DNA from: Bacteroidales bacterium
GTDB lineage: Bacteria > Bacteroidota > Bacteroidia > Bacteroidales > VadinHA17
Length of the DNA stretch: 50,221 nt
Assembly: GCA_021163295.1 (NCBI GenBank)
Contig: JAGGXD010000213.1
Coordinates: 1 to 50,221, forward strand
Reading direction: 5' to 3'
Shown here: one piece after another, positions 27,744 to 35,875 of the stretch
Numbering within the stretch: position 1 is the first letter of the stretch
Layout of the letters: each line of letters starts with the position of its first letter
Notes under the pieces: generated by a model
The model's database searches: none
The model's input: only the letters and a program-made list of their open reading frames with translations
What the model was told of the DNA's origin: nothing
Position numbers and translations under genes: made by a program

Positions 27744-27751
27744 TATTTTTG
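27744..27751 (+). promoter_or_regulatory. Candidate -7 element before the 82-residue gene
   Basis: TATTTTTG matches TAnnTTTG 31 bp before the ATG at 27782; no matching -33 TTTG is seen. Confidence 0.35.
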
Positions 27752-27781
27752 TAACTTTATAGTGAATAAAATTTAATCGTT

Positions 27782-28030
27782 ATGCTTAAATGGTTTAGAA
27801 AAAACGGTTCCCGTAGACCGGGTAGTAAACTAAGAATGGCTGATTTGGACGGTAACGTTCTTAACGAAGGGGATATGGTAGAATCACTGAGATATAACCT
27901 TGGGAAATGTAAGTTATTAAAGACAGATAATGGTTACGAGTATGAGTCTGTCAGCAGCGGCGAAAAAGTGAGTTGGGCAAAAATGGTGGATGCCGCGACT
28001 GAAAATCAAAAAGTGCGGAAAATTGAATAG
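27782..28030 (+). CDS. Conserved small basic protein, function unknown
   Basis: An 82-residue protein that I do not recognise by function. It starts MLKWFRKNGSRRPG and has a central block, ADLDGNVLNEGDMVESLRY, then GKCKLLKTDNGYEYES and VSWAKMVDAATE. This suggests a small beta-barrel or KOW-like fold. It has no signal or membrane segment. It lies 7 bp before the metallo-beta-lactamase-fold gene, so the two are probably co-transcribed. A -7-like element sits at 27744-27751. Confidence 0.65.
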   Translation: MLKWFRKNGSRRPGSKLRMADLDGNVLNEGDMVESLRYNLGKCKLLKTDNGYEYESVSSGEKVSWAKMVDAATENQKVRKIE

Positions 28031-28037
28031 TTAATTA

Positions 28038-28805
28038 ATGATAAAAACTGATGCTATGCAACCAAAATTATTTGCTAATTTATTTGTTACTCTGTTGTTT
28101 ATGTTAATAGTTTTTCCATTTTCCTGCGATGCTCAAACAGAGTTTGAGAAAGATATATTCGAAACCTCCGCTGGTGATCTGGAAATCACATTTATTGGTC
28201 ATGCAACGCTAATGTTTCGCATCAATGATAAAGTGATCCATATTGATCCTGTTATGCGTGAAGCGAATTATGCATTAATGCCTGACGCTGATCTTATCTG
28301 TGTAACTCATGAACATGGTGATCATCTTGATAAAAAAGCTATTAGTGAGATTTGGAAAGAAAACACTGAATTAATTCTTAATCAGAATTCTTTTAACAAG
28401 ATCGGTAAAGGGAAAGTTCTTGCGAATGGTGATACATGGGAATGGGAGGGGTTTCCGATAAAAGCTGTTCCTGCTTATAATGTGGAAAACAGGCGTCCCA
28501 GCGGTGAACCATTTCATCCGGAAGGGGTTGGTAATGGATATGTATTCACGTTCGGTGATATTAAAGTTTATGTTGCCGGTGATACCGAGAATATTCCGGA
28601 AATGAAAAGCCTGGAAAATATTGATATCGCATTTCTTCCAATGAATCTTCCTTATACAATGACACCCGAGATGGTAGCTAAGGCAGCCGGGTTATTCAAA
28701 CCCAAAATACTATATCCTTATCACTATGGTAAAACAGACCCTGAAAAACTTATCCCTCTGTTGAAAAATGAAAATATTGAGGTAAGGATAAGGGCCATGC
28801 AGTAA
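28038..28805 (+). CDS. Exported metallo-beta-lactamase-fold hydrolase
   Basis: The 255-residue protein has a signal peptide (FANLFVTLLFMLIVFPFSCDAQ) and an UlaG-like MBL fold. The zinc ligands show in VTHEHGDHLD (HxHxDH), the later Asp in YVAGDTENIPEM, and the final His in LYPYHYGKTD. The substrate is unknown; exported relatives are annotated only as MBL-fold hydrolases. ATGs at 28038 or 28056 are both possible. An inverted repeat at 28825-28843 lies in the gap to the next gene. Confidence 0.88.
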   Translation: MIKTDAMQPKLFANLFVTLLFMLIVFPFSCDAQTEFEKDIFETSAGDLEITFIGHATLMFRINDKVIHIDPVMREANYALMPDADLICVTHEHGDHLDKKAISEIWKENTELILNQNSFNKIGKGKVLANGDTWEWEGFPIKAVPAYNVENRRPSGEPFHPEGVGNGYVFTFGDIKVYVAGDTENIPEMKSLENIDIAFLPMNLPYTMTPEMVAKAAGLFKPKILYPYHYGKTDPEKLIPLLKNENIEVRIRAMQ

Positions 28806-28824
28806 AAGCAATAATATGAACCGA

Positions 28825-28843
28825 ACCCCGATAAAATCGGGGT
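28825..28843. repeat. Perfect 8-bp inverted repeat in the intergenic gap
   Basis: ACCCCGAT and ATCGGGGT enclose a 3-nt loop. No T tract follows, so this is not a typical terminator. Similar CCCCGAT/ATCGGGG palindromes are scattered in Bacteroidota intergenic DNA. Confidence 0.5.
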
Positions 28844-28881
28844 GAGCTACATGTGACCGTTGAAAATTAAATTGTAAACAC

Positions 28882-29763
28882 ATGAAACACAAATTGATTA
28901 GATCAGAAATAAGTTTATTAATAACTGGAATATTGGTTTGTTTACCGGGGTTAAGAACAGTTGCCCGGGAAACAGAGCCGATTACGTTTCCTGAATTAGA
29001 TGGTTGGGAGATAATGCAGGAATACCCTGTATATAATCCTGGTACTTTATGGGACTATATTGATGGTGCTGCAGATTCCTATCTGAGTTACAGTTTTGAA
29101 GAATTATATATAGCTGAATATGTAAAAGGAGATATTTCCTTTAAGGTTGAGATATTTAAGCATGCTACTCCCCTTGATGCTTTTGGAATATACAGTACGG
29201 AGCGGTCGCCCGGCTTCAGTTTTATTGACCTTGGAATCCAGGGATATCGCGAAGAATCATTGATCCATCTTCTGGCTGACAAATATTATATAAAAGTCAG
29301 AACTCATGAAAAATCCGAAGAGGTTGAGGATGCTATGATGTCCATTGCTAATTCTGTGGTTGTAAGTATAGCAGGGATTGACCATTTTCCGGAAACACTA
29401 GCTATGTTTCCCGAAAAGGGCAAGAAACCTGAGACTGAAATATACATTGCTGAGAATTTCCTTGGTCACAGTTTCTTAGGAAGCGCTTTTGCTGCAGATT
29501 ATTCAAGAGAAAACAAGAATTTTAAATTGTTTATTATTGTTAGGGAAAACAAAGAAGAATGCTTGAAATTGCTGAACAAATATTTTGAATTTGCTGGGAA
29601 AACGGGAAAGGCACCTGAAGAAGGAGACATTCATATCAACGATAAATATAATGGTGAGATACTTATTTACTGGCACAATGACATGATTTTTGGAACAATA
29701 GATCTGGAAGACAAGCAATTACAGATACGGGTAATTAGTGAAATAAAAGAATTGCTGGAATAG
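28882..29763 (+). CDS. DUF6599-like exported protein
   Basis: A 293-residue protein with a signal peptide (LLITGILVCLPGLRTVA). The sequence has the hallmark features of DUF6599: WDYIDGAADSYLSYSFEEL near the start, then FGIYSTERSPG, and a C-terminal half ending VIRVISEIKEL-like. The function of this family is unknown. It follows the MBL gene by 76 bp in the same direction, though a palindrome sits in the gap. It is not obviously part of a known pathway. Confidence 0.68.
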   Translation: MKHKLIRSEISLLITGILVCLPGLRTVARETEPITFPELDGWEIMQEYPVYNPGTLWDYIDGAADSYLSYSFEELYIAEYVKGDISFKVEIFKHATPLDAFGIYSTERSPGFSFIDLGIQGYREESLIHLLADKYYIKVRTHEKSEEVEDAMMSIANSVVVSIAGIDHFPETLAMFPEKGKKPETEIYIAENFLGHSFLGSAFAADYSRENKNFKLFIIVRENKEECLKLLNKYFEFAGKTGKAPEEGDIHINDKYNGEILIYWHNDMIFGTIDLEDKQLQIRVISEIKELLE

Positions 29764-29856
29764 TTATGGTGGTATAATATTTGCATAAATTAATATGATT
29801 GGTTTTCCGTCAGGAAATTTGCAGATAAATATTATCTAAATAACTATTATCAGGAT

Positions 29857-32800
29857 ATGATTTTTCAGATAAAATCAAAAAGCCTAAATAAAAGAAAGTG
29901 TTTTATATTTAAAGCATGGATCTTTATCCTTATCTTTCTTATTCCATCGATAAATATCAAGGCACAATATTTTGGTCATAATAAACCATCATATAAAAAT
30001 TTTGATTTTAAGGTTTATACAACTCCCAATTTTGAAATATATCACTATCTGGATAATGACTCACTGCTCGATCAATTTGCAAGATCATGTGAAGAATGGT
30101 ATAAACTACATGAGCGTATATTCCACGATTCCATAAAAGATCCCAATCCTATTATTCTCTATGCGAATCATGCTGACTTTCAACAGACAACAGCTATCAT
30201 GGGGGAAGTTGGTGTAGGTACAGGAGGAGTTACAGAAGCTCTGAAGAACAGGGTTATTATGCCTGTAGCTCCGACAAGTTCACAGACCGATCATGTTTTG
30301 GGGCACGAACTTGTTCATGCTTTTCAGTACAATTCGATTATACGGGGAGATTCAACAAATATGAACTCACTTCGGAATATTCCTCTCTGGATGGTTGAAG
30401 GTATGGCAGAATATTTATCTATTGGCAGTGTTGATGAACATACAGCTATGTGGATGAGGGATGCTATCCTGAATGATGATTTCCCCACACTAAAAGAGAT
30501 GACCAGGAATCAGAAATATTTTCCATATCGATACGGACAGGCATTCTGGGCGTTTGTGGCAAAAACATGGGGGGATACCATTATTGTACCACTGTTCGTG
30601 GAAACAGCAAAATCGGGCTATAAAGAAGCAATTAAACGCAAGATCGGATTAACGGCTGAAACTTTTTCGGGTATATGGAAATCAGTCATGGAGAAATACT
30701 ACACCGGAATAATGACAGATACTATTGATAATCCCACAGGGAAAAAAATTCTTTTCTCCGGTAATGCCGGAAATATGAATCTTTCCCCATCTATCAGTCC
30801 TGACGGACAGTATATCGTTTTCTTATCTGAAAGAGATGTGCTCTCTCTAGATCTGTTTCTTGCAAAAGCAGAAGATGGTAAAATCACTAAGAAATTATCA
30901 AGTACAATTCATCGAAATGAGATTGATGCCTTAAACTACCTTGAGTCAGCAGGCACCTGGTCGCCGGATAGTAAGAGGTTCGCATTTAGTGCATTTGATA
31001 AAGGGAAAAACAAACTTTTAATTATGGATATTAAAAATGGCAGGCTTTTGGAGGAATACAGCATTCCGGGCATACTTTCCTTTAACAACCCGGCATGGTC
31101 GCCAGATGGGGAAAGTATTGTAATTGCAGGTCTGGCTAACGGGATCAATAATCTTTACAGGTTTTATATGACTGAAAACAGGGTGGAACAAATTACGGAC
31201 GATCGTTTTTCATATATCCAACCCTCTTTCTCGCCTGATGGGAAATATCTTGTTTTTGCCACAGACAGAGAACCGGATGAGGCAGATGTTACAAATACTG
31301 CTTTTAATATTGGAATTATTGATCTGGAGGAAAAAGGCAATGTTCGTGTGCTTCCTGTTTTTTATGGTGCAGATAATCTTAACCCGGTTTTTTCTTCTGA
31401 TGGTGAATCAGTCTATTTTCTTTCAAACCGTGACGGGTTTCGTAACCTTTATCGGTTTCATCCGAAAACAGGAAAAACTTACCAGATGACAAAGTATATG
31501 ACCGGGATTAGCGGAATAACCCATTTTTCTCCTGCAATTAGTGTTGCACGTAATATGGATAGAATCTCTTATTCGTATTATTATGGAGGGAAATATTCAA
31601 TTTACAGAGCCGAAGCAGTTGATTTCGAGGAGTATGAGGTGTCTCCTGATTCCCTGAACTTCCGGGCTGCTATACTACCTCCTGCCGAGCTAATAAACCC
31701 GAATCTGGTTGATGAGAAACTTAGTCACCGGCAGAGTTACATAGAAATTGAGAAAGAGAAATATATAACTGAACCTTATCAACCAAAATTCAAATTAGAT
31801 TATATATCTAATATTACTGCAGGAGTGAGTACTAATAGATTTAGCACCGGGATGGCAGGTAGTGTTTTTGCAATATTTAGTGATATAGTTGGGAAAAACC
31901 AATTGTTTACAACTTTGGCAATTAACGGTGAGATATATGACTTTGGTGGTCAGTTTGCATATATGAATCAGTCAAAAAGATTAAACTGGGGCGCTTCAAT
32001 TTCCCATATTCCATACCAGTATGCAACAGCGTTTCTAACGGTTGATACTCTCGGCAACGAGGAAGAACCTATTATTGTTAATGACCTGGTAATGGACCAG
32101 ATGAGGATATTTGAAGACCGGATATCTGCATTCGCGTATTTTCCTTTTTCTACTACCCGGAGGGTTGAGTTTGGTGTTTCACAATCGTGGTACTATTACC
32201 GGATTGACAGGTGGCATAGTTATTATGATCTATATGGAAGGTTAATTGGTCAGAGCAGGGAGAAGCAGGATGCTCCGGACGGATTTAATATCCGGAAGCT
32301 GGATGCTGCATTTGTTACCGATAACTCTATTTTTGGCTACGCTTCACCATTGCAGGGCAGCAGGTCACGGTTCCAGGTTGAAAAGTATTTCGGAGAGATC
32401 GATTTTTTTACGGCTCTTGTAGATTACCGTAAATATTTCAGGATGAGACCTTTTACACTGGCTGCAAGAGTTTATCATTATGGTCGTTATGGAAGCAATA
32501 CTAATAACAGGATACTGTCACCATTATACCTGGGCTATCCATGGTATGTCAGGGGGTATGACAATAACAAGATATATGAAATGATGGATTATAATGAAGT
32601 TCAGGAGGCGATAAATCAAATGTATGGAGATAAGATAGCGGTTGCCAATTTAGAGCTCCGGTTCCCGTTTACCGGTCCGGAACGCCTTTCATTGATCAAA
32701 TCGAAACTACTGTTTACCGAGTTATGCTTATTCCTTGATGCCGGTTTGGCATGGTATGATTTTGAAAACATCTCTTTTGTTTACAGGGCAAATGATAAGA

Positions 32801-32949
32801 ATCTCAGGATGCCGGTATACAGTGCAGGTGCTTCCTTTAGGGTAAATATATTCGGGGCAATAATCCTTGAGCCGTACTATGCATTTCCTTTCCGGGATAA
32901 CGGAATTCAAAAAGGAGTACTGGGCCTTAATTTTATTCCCGGGTGGTAG
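29857..32949 (+). CDS. Three-part outer-membrane protein: zincin, TolB-like propeller, C-terminal beta-barrel
   Basis: This 1030-residue exported protein joins three units. The first, about 40-280, is a gluzincin-like peptidase domain with HELVHAFQYN (HExxH-type, His near 150) and GMAEYLSIG downstream. The second, about 285-600, is a TolB/WD40-like propeller with repeated SPDG and SPDSKR steps. The third, about 650-1030, is a beta-barrel rich in aromatic-ending strands, finishing with GAIILEPYYAFPF and GLNFIPGW, resembling the Omp85/surface-antigen barrel. It is probably a surface-anchored metallopeptidase, but activity depends on the glutamate ligand, which I place only tentatively in GMAEYL. 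Its N terminus includes a basic start and hydrophobic signal. Confidence 0.82.
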   Translation: MIFQIKSKSLNKRKCFIFKAWIFILIFLIPSINIKAQYFGHNKPSYKNFDFKVYTTPNFEIYHYLDNDSLLDQFARSCEEWYKLHERIFHDSIKDPNPIILYANHADFQQTTAIMGEVGVGTGGVTEALKNRVIMPVAPTSSQTDHVLGHELVHAFQYNSIIRGDSTNMNSLRNIPLWMVEGMAEYLSIGSVDEHTAMWMRDAILNDDFPTLKEMTRNQKYFPYRYGQAFWAFVAKTWGDTIIVPLFVETAKSGYKEAIKRKIGLTAETFSGIWKSVMEKYYTGIMTDTIDNPTGKKILFSGNAGNMNLSPSISPDGQYIVFLSERDVLSLDLFLAKAEDGKITKKLSSTIHRNEIDALNYLESAGTWSPDSKRFAFSAFDKGKNKLLIMDIKNGRLLEEYSIPGILSFNNPAWSPDGESIVIAGLANGINNLYRFYMTENRVEQITDDRFSYIQPSFSPDGKYLVFATDREPDEADVTNTAFNIGIIDLEEKGNVRVLPVFYGADNLNPVFSSDGESVYFLSNRDGFRNLYRFHPKTGKTYQMTKYMTGISGITHFSPAISVARNMDRISYSYYYGGKYSIYRAEAVDFEEYEVSPDSLNFRAAILPPAELINPNLVDEKLSHRQSYIEIEKEKYITEPYQPKFKLDYISNITAGVSTNRFSTGMAGSVFAIFSDIVGKNQLFTTLAINGEIYDFGGQFAYMNQSKRLNWGASISHIPYQYATAFLTVDTLGNEEEPIIVNDLVMDQMRIFEDRISAFAYFPFSTTRRVEFGVSQSWYYYRIDRWHSYYDLYGRLIGQSREKQDAPDGFNIRKLDAAFVTDNSIFGYASPLQGSRSRFQVEKYFGEIDFFTALVDYRKYFRMRPFTLAARVYHYGRYGSNTNNRILSPLYLGYPWYVRGYDNNKIYEMMDYNEVQEAINQMYGDKIAVANLELRFPFTGPERLSLIKSKLLFTELCLFLDAGLAWYDFENISFVYRANDKNLRMPVYSAGASFRVNIFGAIILEPYYAFPFRDNGIQKGVLGLNFIPGW

Positions 32950-33018
32950 TTGAATGTATCGGAAATTTAATGTTTATGGTTTTATAATGGCTAATTTCAT
33001 TATACCTTGTTTTATCAA

Positions 33019-33200
33019 GTCGGCAGTTAACAGTCAACAGTCGGCAATCTGAAGACTGTGCCATTTAATTTCAGTCTATTAAGTCAAACAAATTTTGAAT
33101 TAAAGCACCCCCGTACAGTCATACTTCCTTACAGGGCAGGTAAATATCAAAAAAAAATTTGGGCTTATTTTTTGTGGATTGCTGACTGTGGACTGCCGAC
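33019..33200. repeat. 182-bp element with imperfect terminal inverted repeats
   Basis: The left arm (33019-33049, starting GTCGGCAGT and ending GGCAATC) and the right arm (33177-33200, ending ACTGCCGAC) are inverted copies; the outer 9 bp match perfectly. The core is AT-rich and non-coding. This looks like a small non-autonomous or MITE-like repeat. It lies in the otherwise empty 32950-33284 interval. Confidence 0.5.
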
Positions 33201-33284
33201 TAATAACTAATTATTTATGAAACCCGAAAAATTTAGATTTTTTTAATCAGTTTTGCAACTATGTCCTTAATATAGGACTCTGTT

Positions 33285-33419
33285 TTACAGTAATTTGATT
33301 ATTAAAAAGATGAGAAAGTAGCCACTTGTAAGCACAGTTCCCAGCAAAAAGACAATTGCTGCAAAATCATAGAAGAAAGTAAATCCTCCCTCTTTTATTT
33401 GATATATAAATTTACTCAT
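33285..33419 (-). CDS. Candidate 44-residue single-pass membrane protein
   Basis: An open frame too short for routine annotation encodes MSKFIYQIKEGGFTFFYDF, a hydrophobic segment AAIVFLLGTVLTSGYFLIFL, and a short tail. It has the positive-inside N terminus and single helix of a small membrane protein. Nothing else in the surrounding DNA codes. A 16-bp palindrome lies 52 bp upstream of the ATG. No family is recognised, and I cannot tell whether it is translated. Confidence 0.45.
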   Translation of the reverse strand: MSKFIYQIKEGGFTFFYDFAAIVFLLGTVLTSGYFLIFLIIKLL

Positions 33420-33733
33420 AATACAGTAGATTATTAAAAAATACCACTATCAGTCATAAATTATCTAAATAATCTATTGATAGATTTTGGTATTTCATGG
33501 TTGTTGATTTTATGCTAATTTATTTTTAATATTATCAATTGTCAAAATTTTCTGCTTTTATTGTATGAAATGCCCGATTTGTTATGTGAACTATGCATTT
33601 TATTACATGAATATAAAAAAATGATGAGTTGCATGTAAATTGGGTTTATTAAGTTGGGTTGTTTAAGAAAAAACAGTAATGATATTTTTGCAGAAATAAA
33701 AAATGGGTTACTTTTGCATGGCAATTTAAAAAC
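33420..33733. other. Gap between the small membrane gene and tRNA-Asp
   Basis: This AT-rich 314-bp stretch contains the palindrome at 33471-33486 (AATCTAT, 2 nt, ATAGATT) and the tRNA promoter. No protein-coding gene is supported; an open frame reading through the tRNA on the minus strand is an artefact. Confidence 0.5.
33687..33716 (+). promoter_or_regulatory. Promoter of tRNA-Asp
   Basis: TTTG (33687-33690), an 18-bp spacer and TACTTTTG (33709-33716) match the Bacteroidota consensus, giving a start about 10 bp before the tRNA. Confidence 0.7.
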
Positions 33734-33807
33734 GGTGGCGTAGTTCAGTTGGTTAGAATGCCGGCCTGTCACGCCGGAGGTCGCGAGTTCGAGTCTCGTC
33801 GTCACCG
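33734..33807 (+). tRNA. tRNA-Asp (anticodon GTC)
   Basis: A 74-nt cloverleaf. The acceptor stem pairs GGTGGCG (33734-33740) with CGTCACC (33800-33806), with G33807 as discriminator base. The anticodon stem is CCGGC/GCCGG around loop CTGTCAC, anticodon at 33768-33770. The T-loop sequence GTTCGAGTC is normal. CCA is not encoded. The last bases are repeated 95 bp downstream. Confidence 0.96.
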
Positions 33808-33810
33808 CAA

Positions 33811-33845
33811 CAAAACAAAACCCCGCAGCGCGGGGTTTTGTTTTG
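33811..33845 (+). terminator. Terminator of tRNA-Asp
   Basis: A perfect 16-bp stem (33811-33826 with 33830-33845) around a 3-nt AGC loop, with GC-rich top CCCCGC/GCGGGG and T-rich 3' arm. It directly follows the tRNA. Confidence 0.85.
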
Positions 33846-33888
33846 ATGTAAGGTCTCCCTCTGGAGTCCGCCGACCGAAGGGAGGCAA

Positions 33889-33905
33889 TCTCGTCGTCAC
33901 CGCAA
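33889..33905 (+). repeat. Duplicate of the tRNA-Asp 3' end (att-like)
   Basis: TCTCGTCGTCACCGCAA repeats bases 33794-33810 exactly: the last 14 bases of tRNA-Asp plus three beyond. Integrases of islands and conjugative elements often use tRNA 3' ends and leave such copies. The spacing of 95 bp is far too short for an element, so this may be a scar. Confidence 0.6.
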
Positions 33906-33911
33906 AAATCC

Positions 33912-33947
33912 AAACACCGTCCATATTTATGGGCGGTGTTTTCTTTT
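33912..33947 (+). terminator. Second terminator after the tRNA 3'-end copy
   Basis: A 13-bp stem with one G-T wobble (33912-33924 with 33929-33941) around a 4-nt loop, followed by a T-rich tract. It matches the position a tRNA terminator would have after a second tRNA-Asp copy. Confidence 0.7.
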
Positions 33948-34029
33948 TCAGAACACGTTGAAGGTTTACATTATTGCTTCACTACACCACAATTCTGTTA
34001 GCTCCTAATGAAGTAATTTCAGATGCACT

Positions 34030-34066
34030 CTTTAAGACCGACTTCCACCAAAACAAGGATTGAAAC
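34030..34066 (+). repeat. Solitary CRISPR-like repeat
   Basis: The sequence ending ACAAGGATTGAAAC (34053-34066), preceded by GACCGACTTCCACCAAA, has the length and 3' signature (ATTGAAAC) of many type I/III CRISPR repeats. Only one copy is present here and no spacer array or cas gene is visible, so it would be an orphan remnant. It abuts the IS630 insertion at its last base. Confidence 0.4.
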
Positions 34067-34068
34067 TA

Positions 34069-34985
34069 GTGTCATGTCAAGATGATATTGTCGGATAAAG
34101 TCTTTTTAACTTCACCCGCGCATCATCGGTTCTAAATTGCCAGTTAATTTTTGCTTTCTTAGTATTTCTGCTTTGTTGCCAGTCTTTCTTTGTTTTGCTT
34201 GATTTTATCCTTATGTAACGTTTCCCTTTCAAAGGTTCATTAGCCATAAAGATGTTTACTACCCCTTTTCTTGAATATTCATAATCCTCTTTTGTGTCCT
34301 GTCCCGGTTTTCTGGCAATAGGAATACGTGTCTGTTTTATCAATTGCTTCGGTGATTCATCCATACGTACAACAGGATTTTTCTTATCGTAAGGGGTCTT
34401 ATATACATCCAATACAGATTCCATATGTGCTACAAAATTACTATTACTTAGCGGAGGGATTACCCAACCTTTGACCCTCCACGGTTTTATTTCGTTTTTT
34501 TTAGCACCTGACGAACAGTTTCATGTGAAATGCTATCGGCATATTTTAGTTCAACCATCTTGTCAGCCAGTAACCTCAAAGACCAACGAGCATATCCTTC
34601 CGGGGCTTCGCTGCAACTCAGGGCAACTAAATGCGCTTCAAAGTCGCCGTCGGTTTTAATCGGTCCTTTTTTTGGATATGGTTTACGATCCATACATACA
34701 TCAAATCCTTCTTCTACAAATCGCTGCTTAACACGTTCAACGGTTTTAGAATTGATTTGCAATACCCGTGCAATTTGATCATTAGATAATTTTTGTCCGT
34801 AAAGTCCTTCATCCGAATTAATCAATATACAGGCATTACGATATTGCTGGGAACTGTGCTTACCTTTGCCCAATATAGCTTTGAGTTGTTCATGTTCTTC
34901 TCTGATTAGGGTTACTTTGTAACGTACCATCGTTTTTGATGGCAATATACGAATTAATACAGACATATTCAACTTGACATGACAC
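34069..34985 (-). mobile_element. IS630-family element, internally deleted, with intact ends
   Basis: The element runs 917 bp between perfect 13-bp inverted ends (GTGTCATGTCAAG and CTTGACATGACAC), each flanked by TA (34067-34068 and 34986-34987). The flanking C and G complete CTAG, so it inserted into CTAG with TA duplication, as IS630 members do. Inside is a transposase gene lacking much of its catalytic domain. The ends could still be moved by a transposase supplied in trans. Confidence 0.85.
34077..34930 (-). pseudogene. IS630-family transposase, frameshifted and internally deleted
   Basis: The first frame (ATG 34930 to stop near 34487) has the helix-turn-helix part: VTLIREEHEQLKAIL, LSNDQIARVLQINSKTVERV. 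It stops just after a run of eight A residues (34495-34502 as T on the plus strand). A -1 shift at A AAA AAA continues as NEIKPWRVKGWVIPP and reaches the second frame, which has the first catalytic Asp in VVRMDESPKQL. After KTKKDW the sequence jumps to SRNTKKAKINW, the usual C-terminal end, so about 130 residues with the second Asp and the Glu are lost. It cannot be an active transposase. Whether the frameshift is programmed or a mutation is uncertain. Confidence 0.85.
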
Positions 34986-35704
34986 TAGGGCCATTTATGG
35001 CTCAACACCAAATAGTTGTAGGACGAGATGCATTTTTTGATTTGTTATCAGAGCGCAATTTGTTAGTAAGAAAAAGAAAACGCAGAAAACCTATAACAAC
35101 GTTTTCAGACCACTGGATGAGAAAATATCCAAATCTGATAGAAGGTTTTTATCCAACTGCACCCAATCAATTATGGGTAAGTGATATAACATATATTATT
35201 GTTGGTGATGGTTTTGCTTATTTAAGTTTGATAACAGATGCTTATAGCCGTAAAATAGTAGGGTTTTATTTATCAAAAGATTTATCAGCAGAAGGCTGTA
35301 TTCGGGCTTTAGAAATGGCATTAAACAACAACCCTGTATTGGGTAGGCTTATTCATCATTCTGATCGGGGTTCTCAATACTGTTGCTCTGATTATGTTAA
35401 GATATTGAAAAATAATTTCATTAAAATCAGTATGACCCAAAATGGTGATCCAAGGGAAAATGCCATAGCGGAAAGGGTAAATGGAATATTAAAAGATGAA
35501 CTTTTGGACAAGTTACATTTGAATTACAATGAAGCAGTTCGTAATGTTTCTATCGCAATAAGTATCTATAATCATCAACGACCACATGGCAGTATTGACT
35601 ATTTAACCCCAATAGAAGCTCATTTTATGTCTGGGAAATTAAAAAGGAGATGGAAAAATTATTACTCTAAAAAGAAAGATATGAAGCTAGAACCAACATT
35701 TTAA
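34979..35704 (+). pseudogene. 5'-truncated IS3-family transposase OrfB
   Basis: The remaining protein starts inside the OrfB HTH_21 region (LGPFMAQHQIVVGRDAFFDLL) and keeps the full DDE integrase core: WVSDITYI, IHHSDRGSQY and ENAIAERVNG supply the three acidic residues. The ATG at 34979 belongs to the terminal repeat of the neighbouring IS630, which by chance restores an in-frame start. The 5' part of orfB, and orfA, are missing. Because catalytic residues remain it may still make a protein, but the missing N-terminal binding region makes self-transposition unlikely. IS3-like terminal sequences appear further on (35799-35858). Confidence 0.85.
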
Positions 35705-35711
35705 TAGACTT

Positions 35712-35764
35712 TAAATCTCTCTTTGTTCCGTTCCGCTACGCTCCACTACACAAAGAGAGATTTA
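35712..35764. terminator. Perfect 15-bp inverted repeat after orfB
   Basis: TAAATCTCTCTTTGT and ACAAAGAGAGATTTA enclose a 23-nt loop. It follows the orfB stop by 7 bp and may terminate its transcript. No T tract follows directly. Confidence 0.55.
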
Positions 35765-35798
35765 GAAACAGTAAACTGTATTTAGGATTAAAAATAAA

Positions 35799-35858
35799 GT
35801 GTAAATTTGAGACAGGATTAAGAAGTAAAAAGTGTAAACTAAATTCAGGACGAGACAG
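35799..35858. repeat. Tandem IS3-type terminal-repeat-like sequences
   Basis: Two related stretches, GTGTAAATTTGAGACAG (35799-35815) and one from GTGTAAACTAAATTCAGG to GACGAGACAG (35832-35858), resemble the ends of IS3-family elements. They may mark the right end of the truncated IS3 copy. Confidence 0.4.
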
Positions 35859-35875
35859 AATGAACCCCAACCCAC

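Noticed and set aside
33542..33913. A 123-residue minus-strand frame across tRNA-Asp with RLELATSGVTGRHSNQL-type sequence
   Set aside because: This is the well-known false translation of a tRNA gene; the tRNA cloverleaf is clear.
34030..34066. Calling a CRISPR array
   Set aside because: Only a single repeat-like copy is found and no spacers or cas genes.
34077..35704. Treating the IS630 and IS3 parts as one transposon
   Set aside because: They are different families on opposite strands, and the IS630 ends and TA duplications show it inserted into the other sequence.
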